Shown here one piece after another: positions 48,450 through 57,994 of a stretch of DNA of 64,000 nucleotides. The stretch is from NCBI RefSeq assembly GCF_000025185.1, contig NC_013720.1, positions 5,704,001-5,768,000 of the forward strand. The letters run 5' to 3'. Source of the DNA: Pirellula staleyi DSM 6068. GTDB taxonomy: Bacteria > Planctomycetota > Planctomycetia > Pirellulales > Pirellulaceae. The notes beneath the pieces are model-generated. The model saw only the letters and a program-made list of their open reading frames with translations. It had not been told where the DNA came from and searched no databases. Numbering within the stretch: the first letter of the stretch is position 1; every line of letters starts with the position of its first letter. A program made the translations under genes and the position numbers.

Positions 48450-50084
48450 CTAGCGAGGCTGCTGCTGCGGCGCGACTGCCTTGGGCTTGGGGGCAGGCTG
48501 TGGCGCGGCAAGTGGCAACGTCGGCTGAATTCCCTTGAGATCGGTCCACAAGGTCCCTTCGCCAGCGTAGAGCAATTGCAGCTGGATGTTGTCGGGCAGA
48601 TTCTCGGCGAATTGCCACTGCGAGTAGGCGGTGGCAGAACCAAACGCCTTCACGGCCAACTCAAACTGCTGCGATTCTGCTTCAGCCAACTGCTGAGCTG
48701 CGGTCGCCTTCGCTTTACCGAGCAATTCGGTTTTCTTGGCGTCGAACTCGGCAATTTTCGACTCGATGGCGGCGACTTGCTGCTCGGTTTCTGCAGCGAT
48801 TTCCCCCACCTTACGTTCCCCTTCGGCGATCGTCGAGGCGACCAGCTTGGCAGTTTCGACCCGCACTTTTTCGGCCTCTTGCAGCACCTTCTTTTCGGCT
48901 TCGCGAAGAATACCTTCCTCGGTCTTGGTGGTCCGTTCTTCCTCGCGCGTGATCGTAAGTTCGTCGGCGATATAGCCACGCTGCAGTGGAATACGAACTT
49001 CCTTCGGGATGTAGATGTGACGAACAAGGCCGTACATCAGCGTCAGTTTCTTCTCGGTGAGGACTTTGTCGAAGTCGGCTGTCACACCTTCCTGAAACAC
49101 TTGTCGCGACTCACCCACTAGCAGCGCGTTAGCACCTACTTTGCTGCCGTTGTTGCGGCAAATGCTCTCGGCTTGCGGGAGAATCACTTTCTGCTCGACC
49201 GCCTGAATGCTGCCGAAGGTGCGCACCACTTCCGGTGCATCTTGCGGCATGACGCCCCAGACTGCTGTGAAGTCGAGCTGAATCTCAAAACCGTCGTTCG
49301 AAGGAAAGTTGATCCCCGAATCTTCCATCGCTTCGGGTTCGCCACTTTCGTCGACCTTGTACGAGCCATCGGCCAGTTTGATCTTATCGGTTTCGATACT
49401 CGTTTCGCGAAAACCGACTTCCACCACATCGACCTGCTGTTCTTCAGGATTGATGGGATAGATCCCAGGTGGAAGGACTTTGTCTTGCACGCCGGAGCCC
49501 CGCTTGGCCAGCACGTTATCGACGTTGTTCGTGACGACACCGACATAGCCGGCGGGAATCTGCACCCAACCCGAGAGTTTGTTGCGTCCCCCCGATTCGC
49601 GCAGTTCGGTGTTCACCTTTTTGTGATTGAAAGCAAACGGATTGATTCGGTAGCGTCCCGGACCAAGCACTTTGCGCAAGATTCCTTGCTGCGTGGCGCG
49701 ATTCGGACCCGAGAGTTCGCCATCGACAACAAATTGTCCCGGAGGTGGCTGTTCGCCCATTAAGCTCGTCACGATCGCAACTTCGCCGGGAAACACCATC
49801 ACATCGTCGACGAGCGTTCGTTCCCACCAGATGGGACAGTAGAAGTGTCGTCCCGGTCCGCGCAGCTGTTCGAGCACGCCGACCTCTTTTCCAGGTTCGG
49901 CAAACTGGCCAGGCGCCGCTGGTTTAGCGGAACCAAAGATGAGGGGGCCTTTGTAGCGAAGCATCAAGCTTTGCCCCTCGCGAACGTAGATGCAGTTCAG
50001 CGTCATGTGGACCATACCACCGACGATGAAGAGCGCGATGGCGGCAAAAACTCCACCGACGATCAGGCGATTGCGATTGAACAT
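48450..50084 (-). CDS. SPFH/band-7 domain membrane protein B
   Basis: The 544-residue protein has a single N-terminal membrane helix (LIVGGVFAAIALFIVGGMVH) and then an SPFH-type region with GPGRYRINPFAFNHKKVNTE and PAGYVGVVTNNVDNV. A long Ala/Glu/Lys-rich helical segment follows, about 380-470, likely a coiled coil, then a proline-rich tail. SPFH proteins form large oligomeric rings at membranes and organise proteases or lipid domains. It is the second gene of a pair; its start lies 70 bases after the stop of the related gene at 50155-51750. Confidence 0.88.
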   Translation of the reverse strand: MFNRNRLIVGGVFAAIALFIVGGMVHMTLNCIYVREGQSLMLRYKGPLIFGSAKPAAPGQFAEPGKEVGVLEQLRGPGRHFYCPIWWERTLVDDVMVFPGEVAIVTSLMGEQPPPGQFVVDGELSGPNRATQQGILRKVLGPGRYRINPFAFNHKKVNTELRESGGRNKLSGWVQIPAGYVGVVTNNVDNVLAKRGSGVQDKVLPPGIYPINPEEQQVDVVEVGFRETSIETDKIKLADGSYKVDESGEPEAMEDSGINFPSNDGFEIQLDFTAVWGVMPQDAPEVVRTFGSIQAVEQKVILPQAESICRNNGSKVGANALLVGESRQVFQEGVTADFDKVLTEKKLTLMYGLVRHIYIPKEVRIPLQRGYIADELTITREEERTTKTEEGILREAEKKVLQEAEKVRVETAKLVASTIAEGERKVGEIAAETEQQVAAIESKIAEFDAKKTELLGKAKATAAQQLAEAESQQFELAVKAFGSATAYSQWQFAENLPDNIQLQLLYAGEGTLWTDLKGIQPTLPLAAPQPAPKPKAVAPQQQPR

Positions 50085-50154
50085 AAGTCACTCGGCTCTG
50101 TATTGAATCGGGCACGCTGGCCCGGCACTAGCTGAAATTTGCGAAAGACCACTT

Positions 50155-51750
50155 CTACTTGGCAGCTTCTTCTACGGGGGCTGTCGGCTCTTTGGGCGGG
50201 CGGGGCGACTGCTGATACTGCTTGAAGATTTCCATGATCGGGCTGTCAGCGGTGTTCACCATCAGGCTGCGAAAGGCGGGGGCCAATTTGCGGAGCATCA
50301 CCATGCGGGCATACTCGTCCCCATCGCCACCAAAGGCGTCGACCGCTTTCTTCCAACCAGCCGCCGAGGCTTCGTTGTTGAACTCGATCACACGTGCGTC
50401 GGCAGCACCACGAGCCACGGTGGCCGCAGCGATGTCGGTGGCAGCTTGCATGCCAAGTTCAGCCACTTTCAGCCGCTTGTTGGCTTCAATCAGGGCAATT
50501 TCCTGGGCCTGCTCGGCCTCGGTGGTGATCTTGATGACTTTCTGTTCAGCCTGCACCATCTGCTGCTTGCGATCGTTCATTTCAGTCTCGATGGCGAGCT
50601 GTTTTTCCGACTCTTGCTGCAGCAGTTCGCGGCTGTACTGCTGGCGCTGTTCGATCGCGATTTGCCGTGTCCGAACCGGTTCGGCAATCTGCTGCGGTGG
50701 ATAGATCTTGGTGATCAAGGCCTGCACGATCTCGATCCCTTGCGACTCGCAGGCGACTTCCATCGCCTTTTGGAATTCCTCTTGGAACTTCGTGCGCGTA
50801 TCGCCCGAGATGAAGTCCTTGCCGGCGTAGTCCGAGCCTTTCAGGCGACAGAAAGCACGAGCATTAGGAAGCACCACCTTCTTGATGATTTCCTTATCGA
50901 TCGCCGTGCCGTTCATGTCGTTATCGAGTTCGTTGTAGAGCACAAAGACGTGGGCTGCTTCTTCGGGCTTCACACGAAACTCGATGATGCCATCGAGCGT
51001 GACCCAGAAGCCATCCTTCGAAGGAAATCCCATATCGCCATCTTCACCGAGGTTGAATCGCTGGCTCCGGCAGTCGACGAGATTGATGCTCGTGACATAG
51101 GGATTTACAGCGTGCGTTTTGGCGTCGAGCGATTCGGCCTCGACACCACGTTTGCCAGGCTCGGTGAGCAGTTTGTTGGGATCGGTCGGCAGCTCACCTG
51201 CCAGATTGGTTTTCACACCTCGAAAGCCGGCGGGAACTTGGACTGGATCGTGCAGCTCGATGTACTCGGCATAGTTTTCGCGGTCGGGTGGTGTGGTCCC
51301 TTTGACCCAGGCATTGATGGCATAGCGACCGGGGACTAAGACATCGGGGACAATCCCCTTCTCGGTATCTTTCCAAGCAATCACTTCGCCGTAGGGTGGA
51401 TCGTCGCCATACAGACGCACGCGCACGCCGATTTTGCCCTTGGGAACTTCAATCTGAGGAATCACTTCCCAGTCCCAGAACCACGGATTGCGAAAGTGGC
51501 GTCCTTCTCCCAGCACCTCGAGTTGCACCCCTTTGTATTCGGGGGTTGGCGCAATCTCGGCATCGTTGGGGAGATCCTTCCCCGTTTTTTTGGTCAGGAC
51601 CGCCATGTGATAGGTGGGAACCTCGATGCGGCACATCGAGTAGTAAAAGAAGGCCAGCAGAAGCAGTGAAACGAGGATCGCAGCGCCACCAGCATAAAAA
51701 AGAAAGCTGGTGCCACCGTTCTCGAACTGCTGAGCAATACTCTTGCGCAT
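50155..51750 (-). CDS. SPFH/band-7 domain membrane protein A
   Basis: The 531-residue protein has a membrane helix near residues 17-38 (LFYAGGAAILVSLLLLAFFY), an SPFH region with LVPGRYAINAWVKGTTPP, DPVQVPAGFRGVKTNLAGEL and VTLDGIIEFRVKPEEAAHVF, and a helical segment near 360-450 (RQQYSRELLQQESEKQLAIE) that probably forms a coiled coil. It ends with a Pro/Glu-rich tail. It shares architecture with the following gene, so the two may form a hetero-oligomer like HflK and HflC, though no FtsH gene is next to them. Confidence 0.88.
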   Translation of the reverse strand: MRKSIAQQFENGGTSFLFYAGGAAILVSLLLLAFFYYSMCRIEVPTYHMAVLTKKTGKDLPNDAEIAPTPEYKGVQLEVLGEGRHFRNPWFWDWEVIPQIEVPKGKIGVRVRLYGDDPPYGEVIAWKDTEKGIVPDVLVPGRYAINAWVKGTTPPDRENYAEYIELHDPVQVPAGFRGVKTNLAGELPTDPNKLLTEPGKRGVEAESLDAKTHAVNPYVTSINLVDCRSQRFNLGEDGDMGFPSKDGFWVTLDGIIEFRVKPEEAAHVFVLYNELDNDMNGTAIDKEIIKKVVLPNARAFCRLKGSDYAGKDFISGDTRTKFQEEFQKAMEVACESQGIEIVQALITKIYPPQQIAEPVRTRQIAIEQRQQYSRELLQQESEKQLAIETEMNDRKQQMVQAEQKVIKITTEAEQAQEIALIEANKRLKVAELGMQAATDIAAATVARGAADARVIEFNNEASAAGWKKAVDAFGGDGDEYARMVMLRKLAPAFRSLMVNTADSPIMEIFKQYQQSPRPPKEPTAPVEEAAK

Positions 51751-51870
51751 AGGACCGACTCGCCCTGGGGTGAGTGAATTGAGCTACAGTTTCCTACCAC
51801 CGGTAATTCGGATGGCAACGAGAAACCTTGCAGATTCTCGATAAGTTTATGGATTGGGACGACATTAGGT

Positions 51871-54768
51871 ATGACATCAAAACGTGGGGATAATCCGGTG
51901 ATGCCATACAAAGCAGCGTCGCAATCGCCACGCGAGGAAGATCGCTCTCCTAGCAAAGCGCAACCGCCCCGCCAGTTGTTACAGGCAATCGTGCTGACGA
52001 TTTTGCCGGTTCTGCTGATCTTCGGACCTCTGCTGCTGGTCGACCGAAGTTTTGCCACGCGTGATGCTGCGCACTTCTACCACCCCCTCTTTCAGTGGAC
52101 AGACGCCGAGTGGGAAGCGGGACGCATTCCGCTGTGGAATTCGTACGAAAACAGCGGCATTCCGACGGTGGCGGATGCCACGTCGAGCATCTTTTATCCC
52201 GGCAAACTGCTGATGGCGTTGCCGATCGATTTCGCGCTCGAGTACAAGCTCTACGTGGTCGCGCATCTGCTGCTCGCCGGACTCTCGACCTATTACCTCG
52301 CGCGTCACTGGCGCGCTTCTCCCGCAGCGGCAGCGCTCGCTGGCATTGCTTTCAGTGCGGGTGGCAACGTGCTGTTTCAGTATGCGAATGTCGTTTTTTT
52401 AGTCGGCGCGAGCTGGTTGCCGCTGGGACTCTTGGCGCTCGAAGGAACCATTTGCGAGCGTTCGATTCGCAAGACCGTGCTGCTGGCGATCGTGCTGGCC
52501 ATGATGGTGCTGGGTGGCGATCCGCAAGCAGCCTATCACCTGATGCTGCTGGGCGCGCTGCTCGCCGCGCTTTGGTGCTGGAAACTCGTCTGGAGCCCAT
52601 CGCGCGAACCAACAGCGCCCGCTCCAGCGACAGCCGACCCCGCGTCGTCAAGCGCCAAGCGCTGGCCCGTGGTGCTCACGAGTGCCTCGCTGTTTGCAGC
52701 GGCGATTCTTGTGGCGGGAGCGACTGCAGCGATTCAGATTCTGCCGTCGTCGGCGATCACCAAGATCAGCGAACGTGCGGCCTATAATCGTCCCCGGAAT
52801 GTGATGGAGATGACGCAGGTTCTGCTCCACTCCCCTGCTCCGACCATCGAGCAACTCGCAAAAAGCGACTACGAGTCTCCCTGGCAGCGCACGATGCGAG
52901 GACTGCTTGGTAAGCCCGACACCAACGCGCACCACGCGATTGTGTATGACTTCAGCATTCCACCATGGCGACTGATCGAGTTCGTTTGGCCGAACATCAG
53001 CGGCAAGCCGTTTCCCACCAACGCGCGCTGGAGCACCTACAAACTACGTGAGGGGCGCATCTGGACGCCGTCGATGTACCTTGGATTCATCCCGTTTGTG
53101 CTCGGAATCGCGGCCGTTTCGATCCGCTCGCGCGATCTGCGTTGGCGCTGGCTGTCGTGGATGGTGGTCTGGTTTGGAGTCGGCAGCTTTGGTCTCTATG
53201 GCCTGGGGAGTCTGCTGCAAGCGATCGATGAGCAGCTGCTTGGTGGCGATGGAAATCGACTCGGCATAGGCGATCCCGTCGGTGGAATCTACTGGCTGAT
53301 GGTCACGTTTTTGCCGACCTACATCTATTTTCGTTATCCCGCCAAACTGATGGTGGTGGCAGTTCTCGCCCTTTCGCTACTCGCAGGAATCTCGGCCGAC
53401 CAGTGGCTCGCTCAGCCGCACCCTCGATTGCGACGCGTACTACAGGGCCTCGCGATCGTCAGTTTTTTAATCGCTTGCGCTGCGCTCTTGATGGGTCATG
53501 CGATGCTCTCGACGATCACGCACCACGACTCATCGACCGGGCCGTTCGATGCTGCCAGTTGCCGCACTACGATTGTTCTCTCTGCCATTCAAACAGGCAT
53601 GATTGCGATCACACTCGCCGCACTTTTGGGAGAGCGCTGCACGGTCGCAGCACGCTGGCGCGCTCCGCTTGTGGCGGTGATTACTGTGGTCGACATCACG
53701 CTGGCCAACAGCTGGCTGCTACAAACCGCTGATGCGGAAATCTGGCGAAAAGTTCCCGCGACCGCGGTGGCGCTACATGCCGATCGCGCGACGAGTCCCC
53801 TCACCCCTGCTCTCGAACTTGCGCCGCGCGTTTATCGTGGCCGCTTTGCTGGTTGGCGTCCCACTAGCTTCAGCAGCATGGCATCGCTGGCTCGCTCTGC
53901 TGAAACAACCGCCTGGGAATCCGATACGCTCTTTCCCAAGTTCATGTTTCGCGGCAACGTTTCGCTCTGCGAATCGTATGGCAGTATCAAACTGCTCGAC
54001 TACCAATCGCTAATGCTGATCGGACTAAAATACGGTCCACGACAATCGGATAAATTCACCATATTGCATCCGGCGCTCCTGCGTTTGCAGGGATGCGAGT
54101 ACCTGGTGCTCCCCGATCACTACGACGCCAGTTCTTTCGCGACAAAACTCACTCCCACGACAGAGCTTCCCGAGTCAACCTCGCTCTGGCGTATGCAGAG
54201 AACAATTCCGCGCGCTTGGGTGGTGCATCGCGTCGCGGTCCTTCCGCCGCTAGTGAATCCGCAAGACCTAACCGCTGTTGACGAACGCTCGCGCGAGGTG
54301 CTGTTTCACGAGAATCGAGCGCGCGATTTTCGCCGCCAAGCGACCGTCGAAACCGATCGCCCCTTGCCGTTTCCTGAACTGGCAAGCAGAGTTGGTGTCG
54401 CTGCCGATGCGACAAGTCTGCCTCCCATGAGCGCAGCGCAGATCCGCAAATACGATCCGCAAGTAATCGAGATCGAGACGACACTTCAGCAGCCAGGTCT
54501 GCTGGTGCTGAGCGATCTCTATCTCAGCGACTGGGTGGCTGAAGTTACCTCCGACGATGGCGCCACCACGCCGATCGAAATTTGGCCGGTGAACCGAGTG
54601 CAACGCGGCATTTTTTTGCCAGCGGGAACGCATCACGTTCGGATGCGATTTGCTTCGGAAAGTTTGACGCGCGGCGCACAATGGTCGCTGGCAAGTTGCG
54701 TGCTGCTGCTCGCAATTTTCGCGGGAACCTGGTTCATCCCACGCGAAGGTCGATGGCTTAGCCGCTGA
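51871..54768 (+). CDS. Large multi-spanning membrane protein, YfhO-like
   Basis: The 965-residue protein has a hydrophilic head, then about a dozen hydrophobic helices up to residue 620, a large soluble part of about 300 residues, and a last helix (SLASCVLLLAIFAGTWFI) near the C-terminus. FATRDAAHFYHPLFQWTDAE near residue 60 and IPLWNSYENSGIPTVADATS after it resemble the first extracellular loop of YfhO and other GT-C-like membrane proteins, which suggests transfer of sugars from lipid carriers. The active residues cannot be confirmed. It is divergent from the SPFH pair. ATG 51871 is the first start; 51901 is an alternative. Confidence 0.8.
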   Translation: MTSKRGDNPVMPYKAASQSPREEDRSPSKAQPPRQLLQAIVLTILPVLLIFGPLLLVDRSFATRDAAHFYHPLFQWTDAEWEAGRIPLWNSYENSGIPTVADATSSIFYPGKLLMALPIDFALEYKLYVVAHLLLAGLSTYYLARHWRASPAAAALAGIAFSAGGNVLFQYANVVFLVGASWLPLGLLALEGTICERSIRKTVLLAIVLAMMVLGGDPQAAYHLMLLGALLAALWCWKLVWSPSREPTAPAPATADPASSSAKRWPVVLTSASLFAAAILVAGATAAIQILPSSAITKISERAAYNRPRNVMEMTQVLLHSPAPTIEQLAKSDYESPWQRTMRGLLGKPDTNAHHAIVYDFSIPPWRLIEFVWPNISGKPFPTNARWSTYKLREGRIWTPSMYLGFIPFVLGIAAVSIRSRDLRWRWLSWMVVWFGVGSFGLYGLGSLLQAIDEQLLGGDGNRLGIGDPVGGIYWLMVTFLPTYIYFRYPAKLMVVAVLALSLLAGISADQWLAQPHPRLRRVLQGLAIVSFLIACAALLMGHAMLSTITHHDSSTGPFDAASCRTTIVLSAIQTGMIAITLAALLGERCTVAARWRAPLVAVITVVDITLANSWLLQTADAEIWRKVPATAVALHADRATSPLTPALELAPRVYRGRFAGWRPTSFSSMASLARSAETTAWESDTLFPKFMFRGNVSLCESYGSIKLLDYQSLMLIGLKYGPRQSDKFTILHPALLRLQGCEYLVLPDHYDASSFATKLTPTTELPESTSLWRMQRTIPRAWVVHRVAVLPPLVNPQDLTAVDERSREVLFHENRARDFRRQATVETDRPLPFPELASRVGVAADATSLPPMSAAQIRKYDPQVIEIETTLQQPGLLVLSDLYLSDWVAEVTSDDGATTPIEIWPVNRVQRGIFLPAGTHHVRMRFASESLTRGAQWSLASCVLLLAIFAGTWFIPREGRWLSR

Positions 54769-54795
54769 GGATCGAGCGCGCCATGTTATGCAAAG

Positions 54796-54828
54796 AGGGG
54801 TGGCACTGTTGGCTTGCCCAGCAGTGTG
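54796..54828 (+). repeat. Diverged member of the dispersed repeat family
   Basis: It begins GGGGTGGCACTGTTGGCTTG and continues CCCAGCAGTGTG. It has the same outline as the 37-bp repeats at 14011 and 15737, with the inverted arms CACTGTTGG and CCAGCAGTG. Confidence 0.6.
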
Positions 54829-54921
54829 AAATGCTAAGTGGCCATAACTGTGCTGAGCTAGGCCGAGCCCAGGCATCCACGAAACCCGACATTGATCGCT
54901 AGACGGAGCACTCGATGTGCG

Positions 54922-55881
54922 CTAGATCTGGTAGTTCAGCTCAGGCTTCAGCTCGTCGGGAATTTCGGCCCGAATACGAAGCTTAGGCTTCTCCATCGTC
55001 ACGGTTGTATGCGGGACCACGCTATGCGTGAGCCAAACACTCGAGCCAATCACCGAGTGATGCCCTACCACTGTTTTGCCACCCAGGATGGTCGCGTTGG
55101 CATAGATCACCACGTAGTCTTCAATCGTGGGATGACGCTTGTGACCACGCACGAGGTTGCCATCGCCATCGGTTGCAAAACTGAGTGCGCCGAGCGTGAC
55201 ACCTTGATAGATCTTCACATGGTGACCAATCTCGCACGTCTCGCCGATCACGACACCGGTGCCGTGGTCGATGAAGAACGATTCGCCAATCGTGGCACCA
55301 GGATGAATGTCGATGCCCGTTTGCTTGTGCGCCCATTCACTCATCATGCGCGGAATGAAGGGAACTCCGAGTCGACGAAGTTCGTGCGCGATGCGGTGCG
55401 AGGTAATCGCTTCGAGACCGGGATAGCAAAACACCACTTCGTCGATGCTGCGGCAAGCTGGATCGCCATCGAACGCCGCCCGGGCATCAGTAGCGAGAAT
55501 CGTACGTAGTTCCGGAATGCGATGCAGGAAAGCGATCGCCATCGCTTGTCCTTTCGCTTCGTAGTCGCAATCTTCCGACTTACGACCAGTCACCCGGTCA
55601 TCTTGACGCAGGGCGCGAGCAATTTGCGTGGTGAGCTTATCGTGCAGTCCATCGATCAGGTCTCCCACGTGGTAGGTGACGTTGCCGATGTGCAAACCTT
55701 CGCGACGACGATAGCCTGGAAACAAAATGTCTTTCAGGTCGTCGATGCAGCTGATGATCACATCGTAGTTCGGGAGCGCGCAATGTCCCAAATGATGGAT
55801 CGCGCCCACCTTGGTGTAGGTGGCAACAATCTGATCGGTAAGCTCGGGGAGCTGTTCTTTGAGCCGAAAATCGGATGCCAT
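54922..55881 (-). CDS. cysE: Serine O-acetyltransferase
   Basis: The enzyme makes O-acetylserine from serine and acetyl-CoA, the first step of cysteine synthesis. The 319-residue form has a long helical N-terminal domain and a left-handed beta-helix of hexapeptide repeats from about residue 190 ([20 protein letters not shown], then [27 protein letters not shown]). It is longer than the E. coli enzyme (273) and resembles the plant- and EpsC-like group found in planctomycetes. The ATG is at 55881. No cysteine synthase is adjacent. The 446 bases upstream of it contain a possible pseudoknot. Confidence 0.92.
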   Translation of the reverse strand: MASDFRLKEQLPELTDQIVATYTKVGAIHHLGHCALPNYDVIISCIDDLKDILFPGYRRREGLHIGNVTYHVGDLIDGLHDKLTTQIARALRQDDRVTGRKSEDCDYEAKGQAMAIAFLHRIPELRTILATDARAAFDGDPACRSIDEVVFCYPGLEAITSHRIAHELRRLGVPFIPRMMSEWAHKQTGIDIHPGATIGESFFIDHGTGVVIGETCEIGHHVKIYQGVTLGALSFATDGDGNLVRGHKRHPTIEDYVVIYANATILGGKTVVGHHSVIGSSVWLTHSVVPHTTVTMEKPKLRIRAEIPDELKPELNYQI

Positions 55882-56327
55882 GGCATGGTCCCTATCGCGC
55901 GACGATTTCGATGCGTGTGAGGCCCAGCGGACCGGTGGAAGGTCGCGAGCCTAATGGAAGATTCACCTGGAGCGAGGCCGGGCGGCCTGAGACAACAAGT
56001 CTTGTGGCAGCGTGCGAAGTCGATGCTTCGCGAGTCCTCAAGACGTACGACGAGCCGGTGCACTGCTAGCGAGTTTGCACCCAACAGCGGTCGAGCGAAC
56101 TTCCGAGGTGAAACGTGGGTCGATCCATAAGGAGAGCCTGCCGCAGCGACACGGATGGTCGACTGGCGGGCAAAATGGGTGAAATAGGCCGGGAAATCGT
56201 AGGTAGGGAGTCCCGAGAATTCAAGCCATCCGGCTAACTTCTTCGGCCCGGCGGAGTCCCGAAGTTGAGAGGAACTCCGCAAGGTAGCAAGGACGCTTGC
56301 TAGCAGAAGTCGACTAGCAGCCAGCGT
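55882..56327. other. Gap upstream of cysE with possible pseudoknot
   Basis: No gene. On the reverse strand GCGGAGT (56274-56280) pairs with ACTCCGC (56251-56257), and AACTTC from the loop (56261-56266) pairs with GAAGTT (56237-56242). The two stems interleave as in an H-type pseudoknot, with loops of 7, 3 and 9 bases. A separate hairpin AGCAAG/CTTGCT lies near 56285-56300. Confidence 0.4.
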
Positions 56328-57038
56328 TTAACGAGCTGCTTCGAGGCAGCCCTGCAGTGTGACGGTCCCTTCGTAGAGTGCTCGACCGACAATCGTGCCA
56401 TCGAGCCCGGCGGCTGCTAGCTGACGGATATCGTCGACGGTGGTCACTCCGCCCGATGCAATCACGGGGGTGGTGATCGCCCGTTTCATATCGGTCATGG
56501 CGGGGAGATTCACACCTTGCAGCATGCCATCGCGCGCGATGTCGGTATAGATCACCGCCGCGATCGGTTCCGCCTGAAAATCACGCGCAAGATCGATCGC
56601 GGAGACACCACTAGTTTCGAGCCAACCATCGGTTGCCACCAGTCCATTGCGGGCGTCGATACCAGCGGCCAGTTGGTGCGGATATTTGCGGCACATCTCG
56701 CGGAACCAGGCAGGATCTTTGATCGCCTTGGTTCCCACGATCAAGCGATAGACGCCGATGGCGAGCATGCGTTCGATGGAGTGCTCGTCGCGAATACCAC
56801 CACCCAATTGGCAAGGGACCTTCGTGGCTTCGACAATCGACTTCACCGCTGCGAGATTCGCGTTGCTGCCATCACGCGCACCATCGAGATCGACCAGATG
56901 CAAACAGGTGGCCCCTTCAGAAACCCACTTCTGGGCCATTTCGACAGGCTCGCCATAAATGGTCTCTTGCTGATAGTCGCCTTGGCGCAGTCGCACGCAC
57001 TTACCACCACGCAAATCAATCGCAGGCCAGATTTCCAT
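56328..57038 (-). CDS. hisA: 1-(5-phosphoribosyl)-5-[(5-phosphoribosylamino)methylideneamino] imidazole-4-carboxamide isomerase
   Basis: HisA is the TIM-barrel isomerase of histidine synthesis that opens the ribose of ProFAR. It starts MEIWPAIDLRGGKCVRLRQG with the catalytic Asp in AIDLRGG, has QLGGGIRDEHSIE near residue 78, the second catalytic Asp in VIYTDIARDGMLQG near 170, and a phosphate loop VIASGGVTTVDDI near 190. At 236 residues it has the normal length. It follows hisH with 96 bases between them, so they are co-transcribed. HisA and HisH act on either side of HisF, which is not in the window. Confidence 0.95.
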   Translation of the reverse strand: MEIWPAIDLRGGKCVRLRQGDYQQETIYGEPVEMAQKWVSEGATCLHLVDLDGARDGSNANLAAVKSIVEATKVPCQLGGGIRDEHSIERMLAIGVYRLIVGTKAIKDPAWFREMCRKYPHQLAAGIDARNGLVATDGWLETSGVSAIDLARDFQAEPIAAVIYTDIARDGMLQGVNLPAMTDMKRAITTPVIASGGVTTVDDIRQLAAAGLDGTIVGRALYEGTVTLQGCLEAAR

Positions 57039-57134
57039 AGCAAATCAAAGTCTTCAGTGTGTCGAGCTGGTAAGTAAAGAGGTTAATCGATCTCGGCGCG
57101 AGGATCGCTTAACACGAACGATGCGAAGCGTGCG

Positions 57135-57767
57135 CTAGGCTGAGCCTTGCAGCACTGGAATCTCGGCGAAATTCTGAAGCAACTTCAGCCCCGTTGCCTG
57201 ACTCTTTTCGGGGTGGAACTGCGTCGCGAAGAGTTGCCCCTTGGCGATCATGGCGCAGAACGGATGCCCATAGTCAGCCTGGACCGCGATGACATTAGCA
57301 TCGGTCGGCACAACGTAGTAGGAGTGGACGTAGTAGAAGTAGCTGTTGTCGGCGATGTCGCTCAGCAGCGCGTTGGGGCGAACAATATGCGATCGATTCC
57401 ATCCCATGTGCGGCACTTTGAACTCGGCTGGCAAATGGAACCGGACACATTTGCCAGCGAGAATGCCGAGCCCTTCGAACTCCCCACCTTCGTAGCCCAC
57501 GTCGAACAGCATTTGCAATCCCAGGCAGATGCCGAGCATCGGAGTGCCACGAGCCACGATATCGCGAATGACCGAAACAAGATCGCGGCGGCGAAGTTCG
57601 GTAATCGCATCGCCAAATGCACCGACGCCCGGAAGCACCACGCGCGAAGCTTGTGCGATCTCAGCGGGATCGCTCGTCACCACCGCATGATGGCCGACGC
57701 GCTCGAACCCCTTTTGCACGCTGCGGAGGTTTCCCATCTGGTAGTCGATGATTGCGATTTCGGCCAT
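57135..57767 (-). CDS. hisH: Imidazole glycerol phosphate synthase, glutaminase subunit
   Basis: HisH is a class I glutamine amidotransferase that supplies ammonia to HisF. The nucleophile lies in LGICLGLQMLFD near residue 80, and the His-Glu pair in FATQFHPEKSQ near 185. VVLPGVGAFGDAI near residue 47 forms the oxyanion strand region. The 210 residues match the family. It lies before hisA on the reverse strand. Confidence 0.95.
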   Translation of the reverse strand: MAEIAIIDYQMGNLRSVQKGFERVGHHAVVTSDPAEIAQASRVVLPGVGAFGDAITELRRRDLVSVIRDIVARGTPMLGICLGLQMLFDVGYEGGEFEGLGILAGKCVRFHLPAEFKVPHMGWNRSHIVRPNALLSDIADNSYFYYVHSYYVVPTDANVIAVQADYGHPFCAMIAKGQLFATQFHPEKSQATGLKLLQNFAEIPVLQGSA

Positions 57768-57994
57768 GGAGCAGTCTTTGCGGGTGGAGCGGCTGTCGAG
57801 ATGGTCGTCAGCTGTGTGTCGTTGAGCGGAAGTTCAAGCTGATGATTATAACTAGAAACTCCTGCGGCGTGAGGCGTCGAAATCACGCCGTTTTAGCAGC
57901 CCCGGGCGTTTTGGCCGGGGCCATGGACTGGACAATCAGAGCCGCTGAAAGTTCGCGCGAAAGGCAGCTTACTTTAGCGAGGAAGTGAGCCGCA

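Noticed and set aside
55758-56282. Reverse ORF upstream of and overlapping cysE
   Set aside because: It is out of frame with cysE, covers the possible pseudoknot and shows no protein family pattern.
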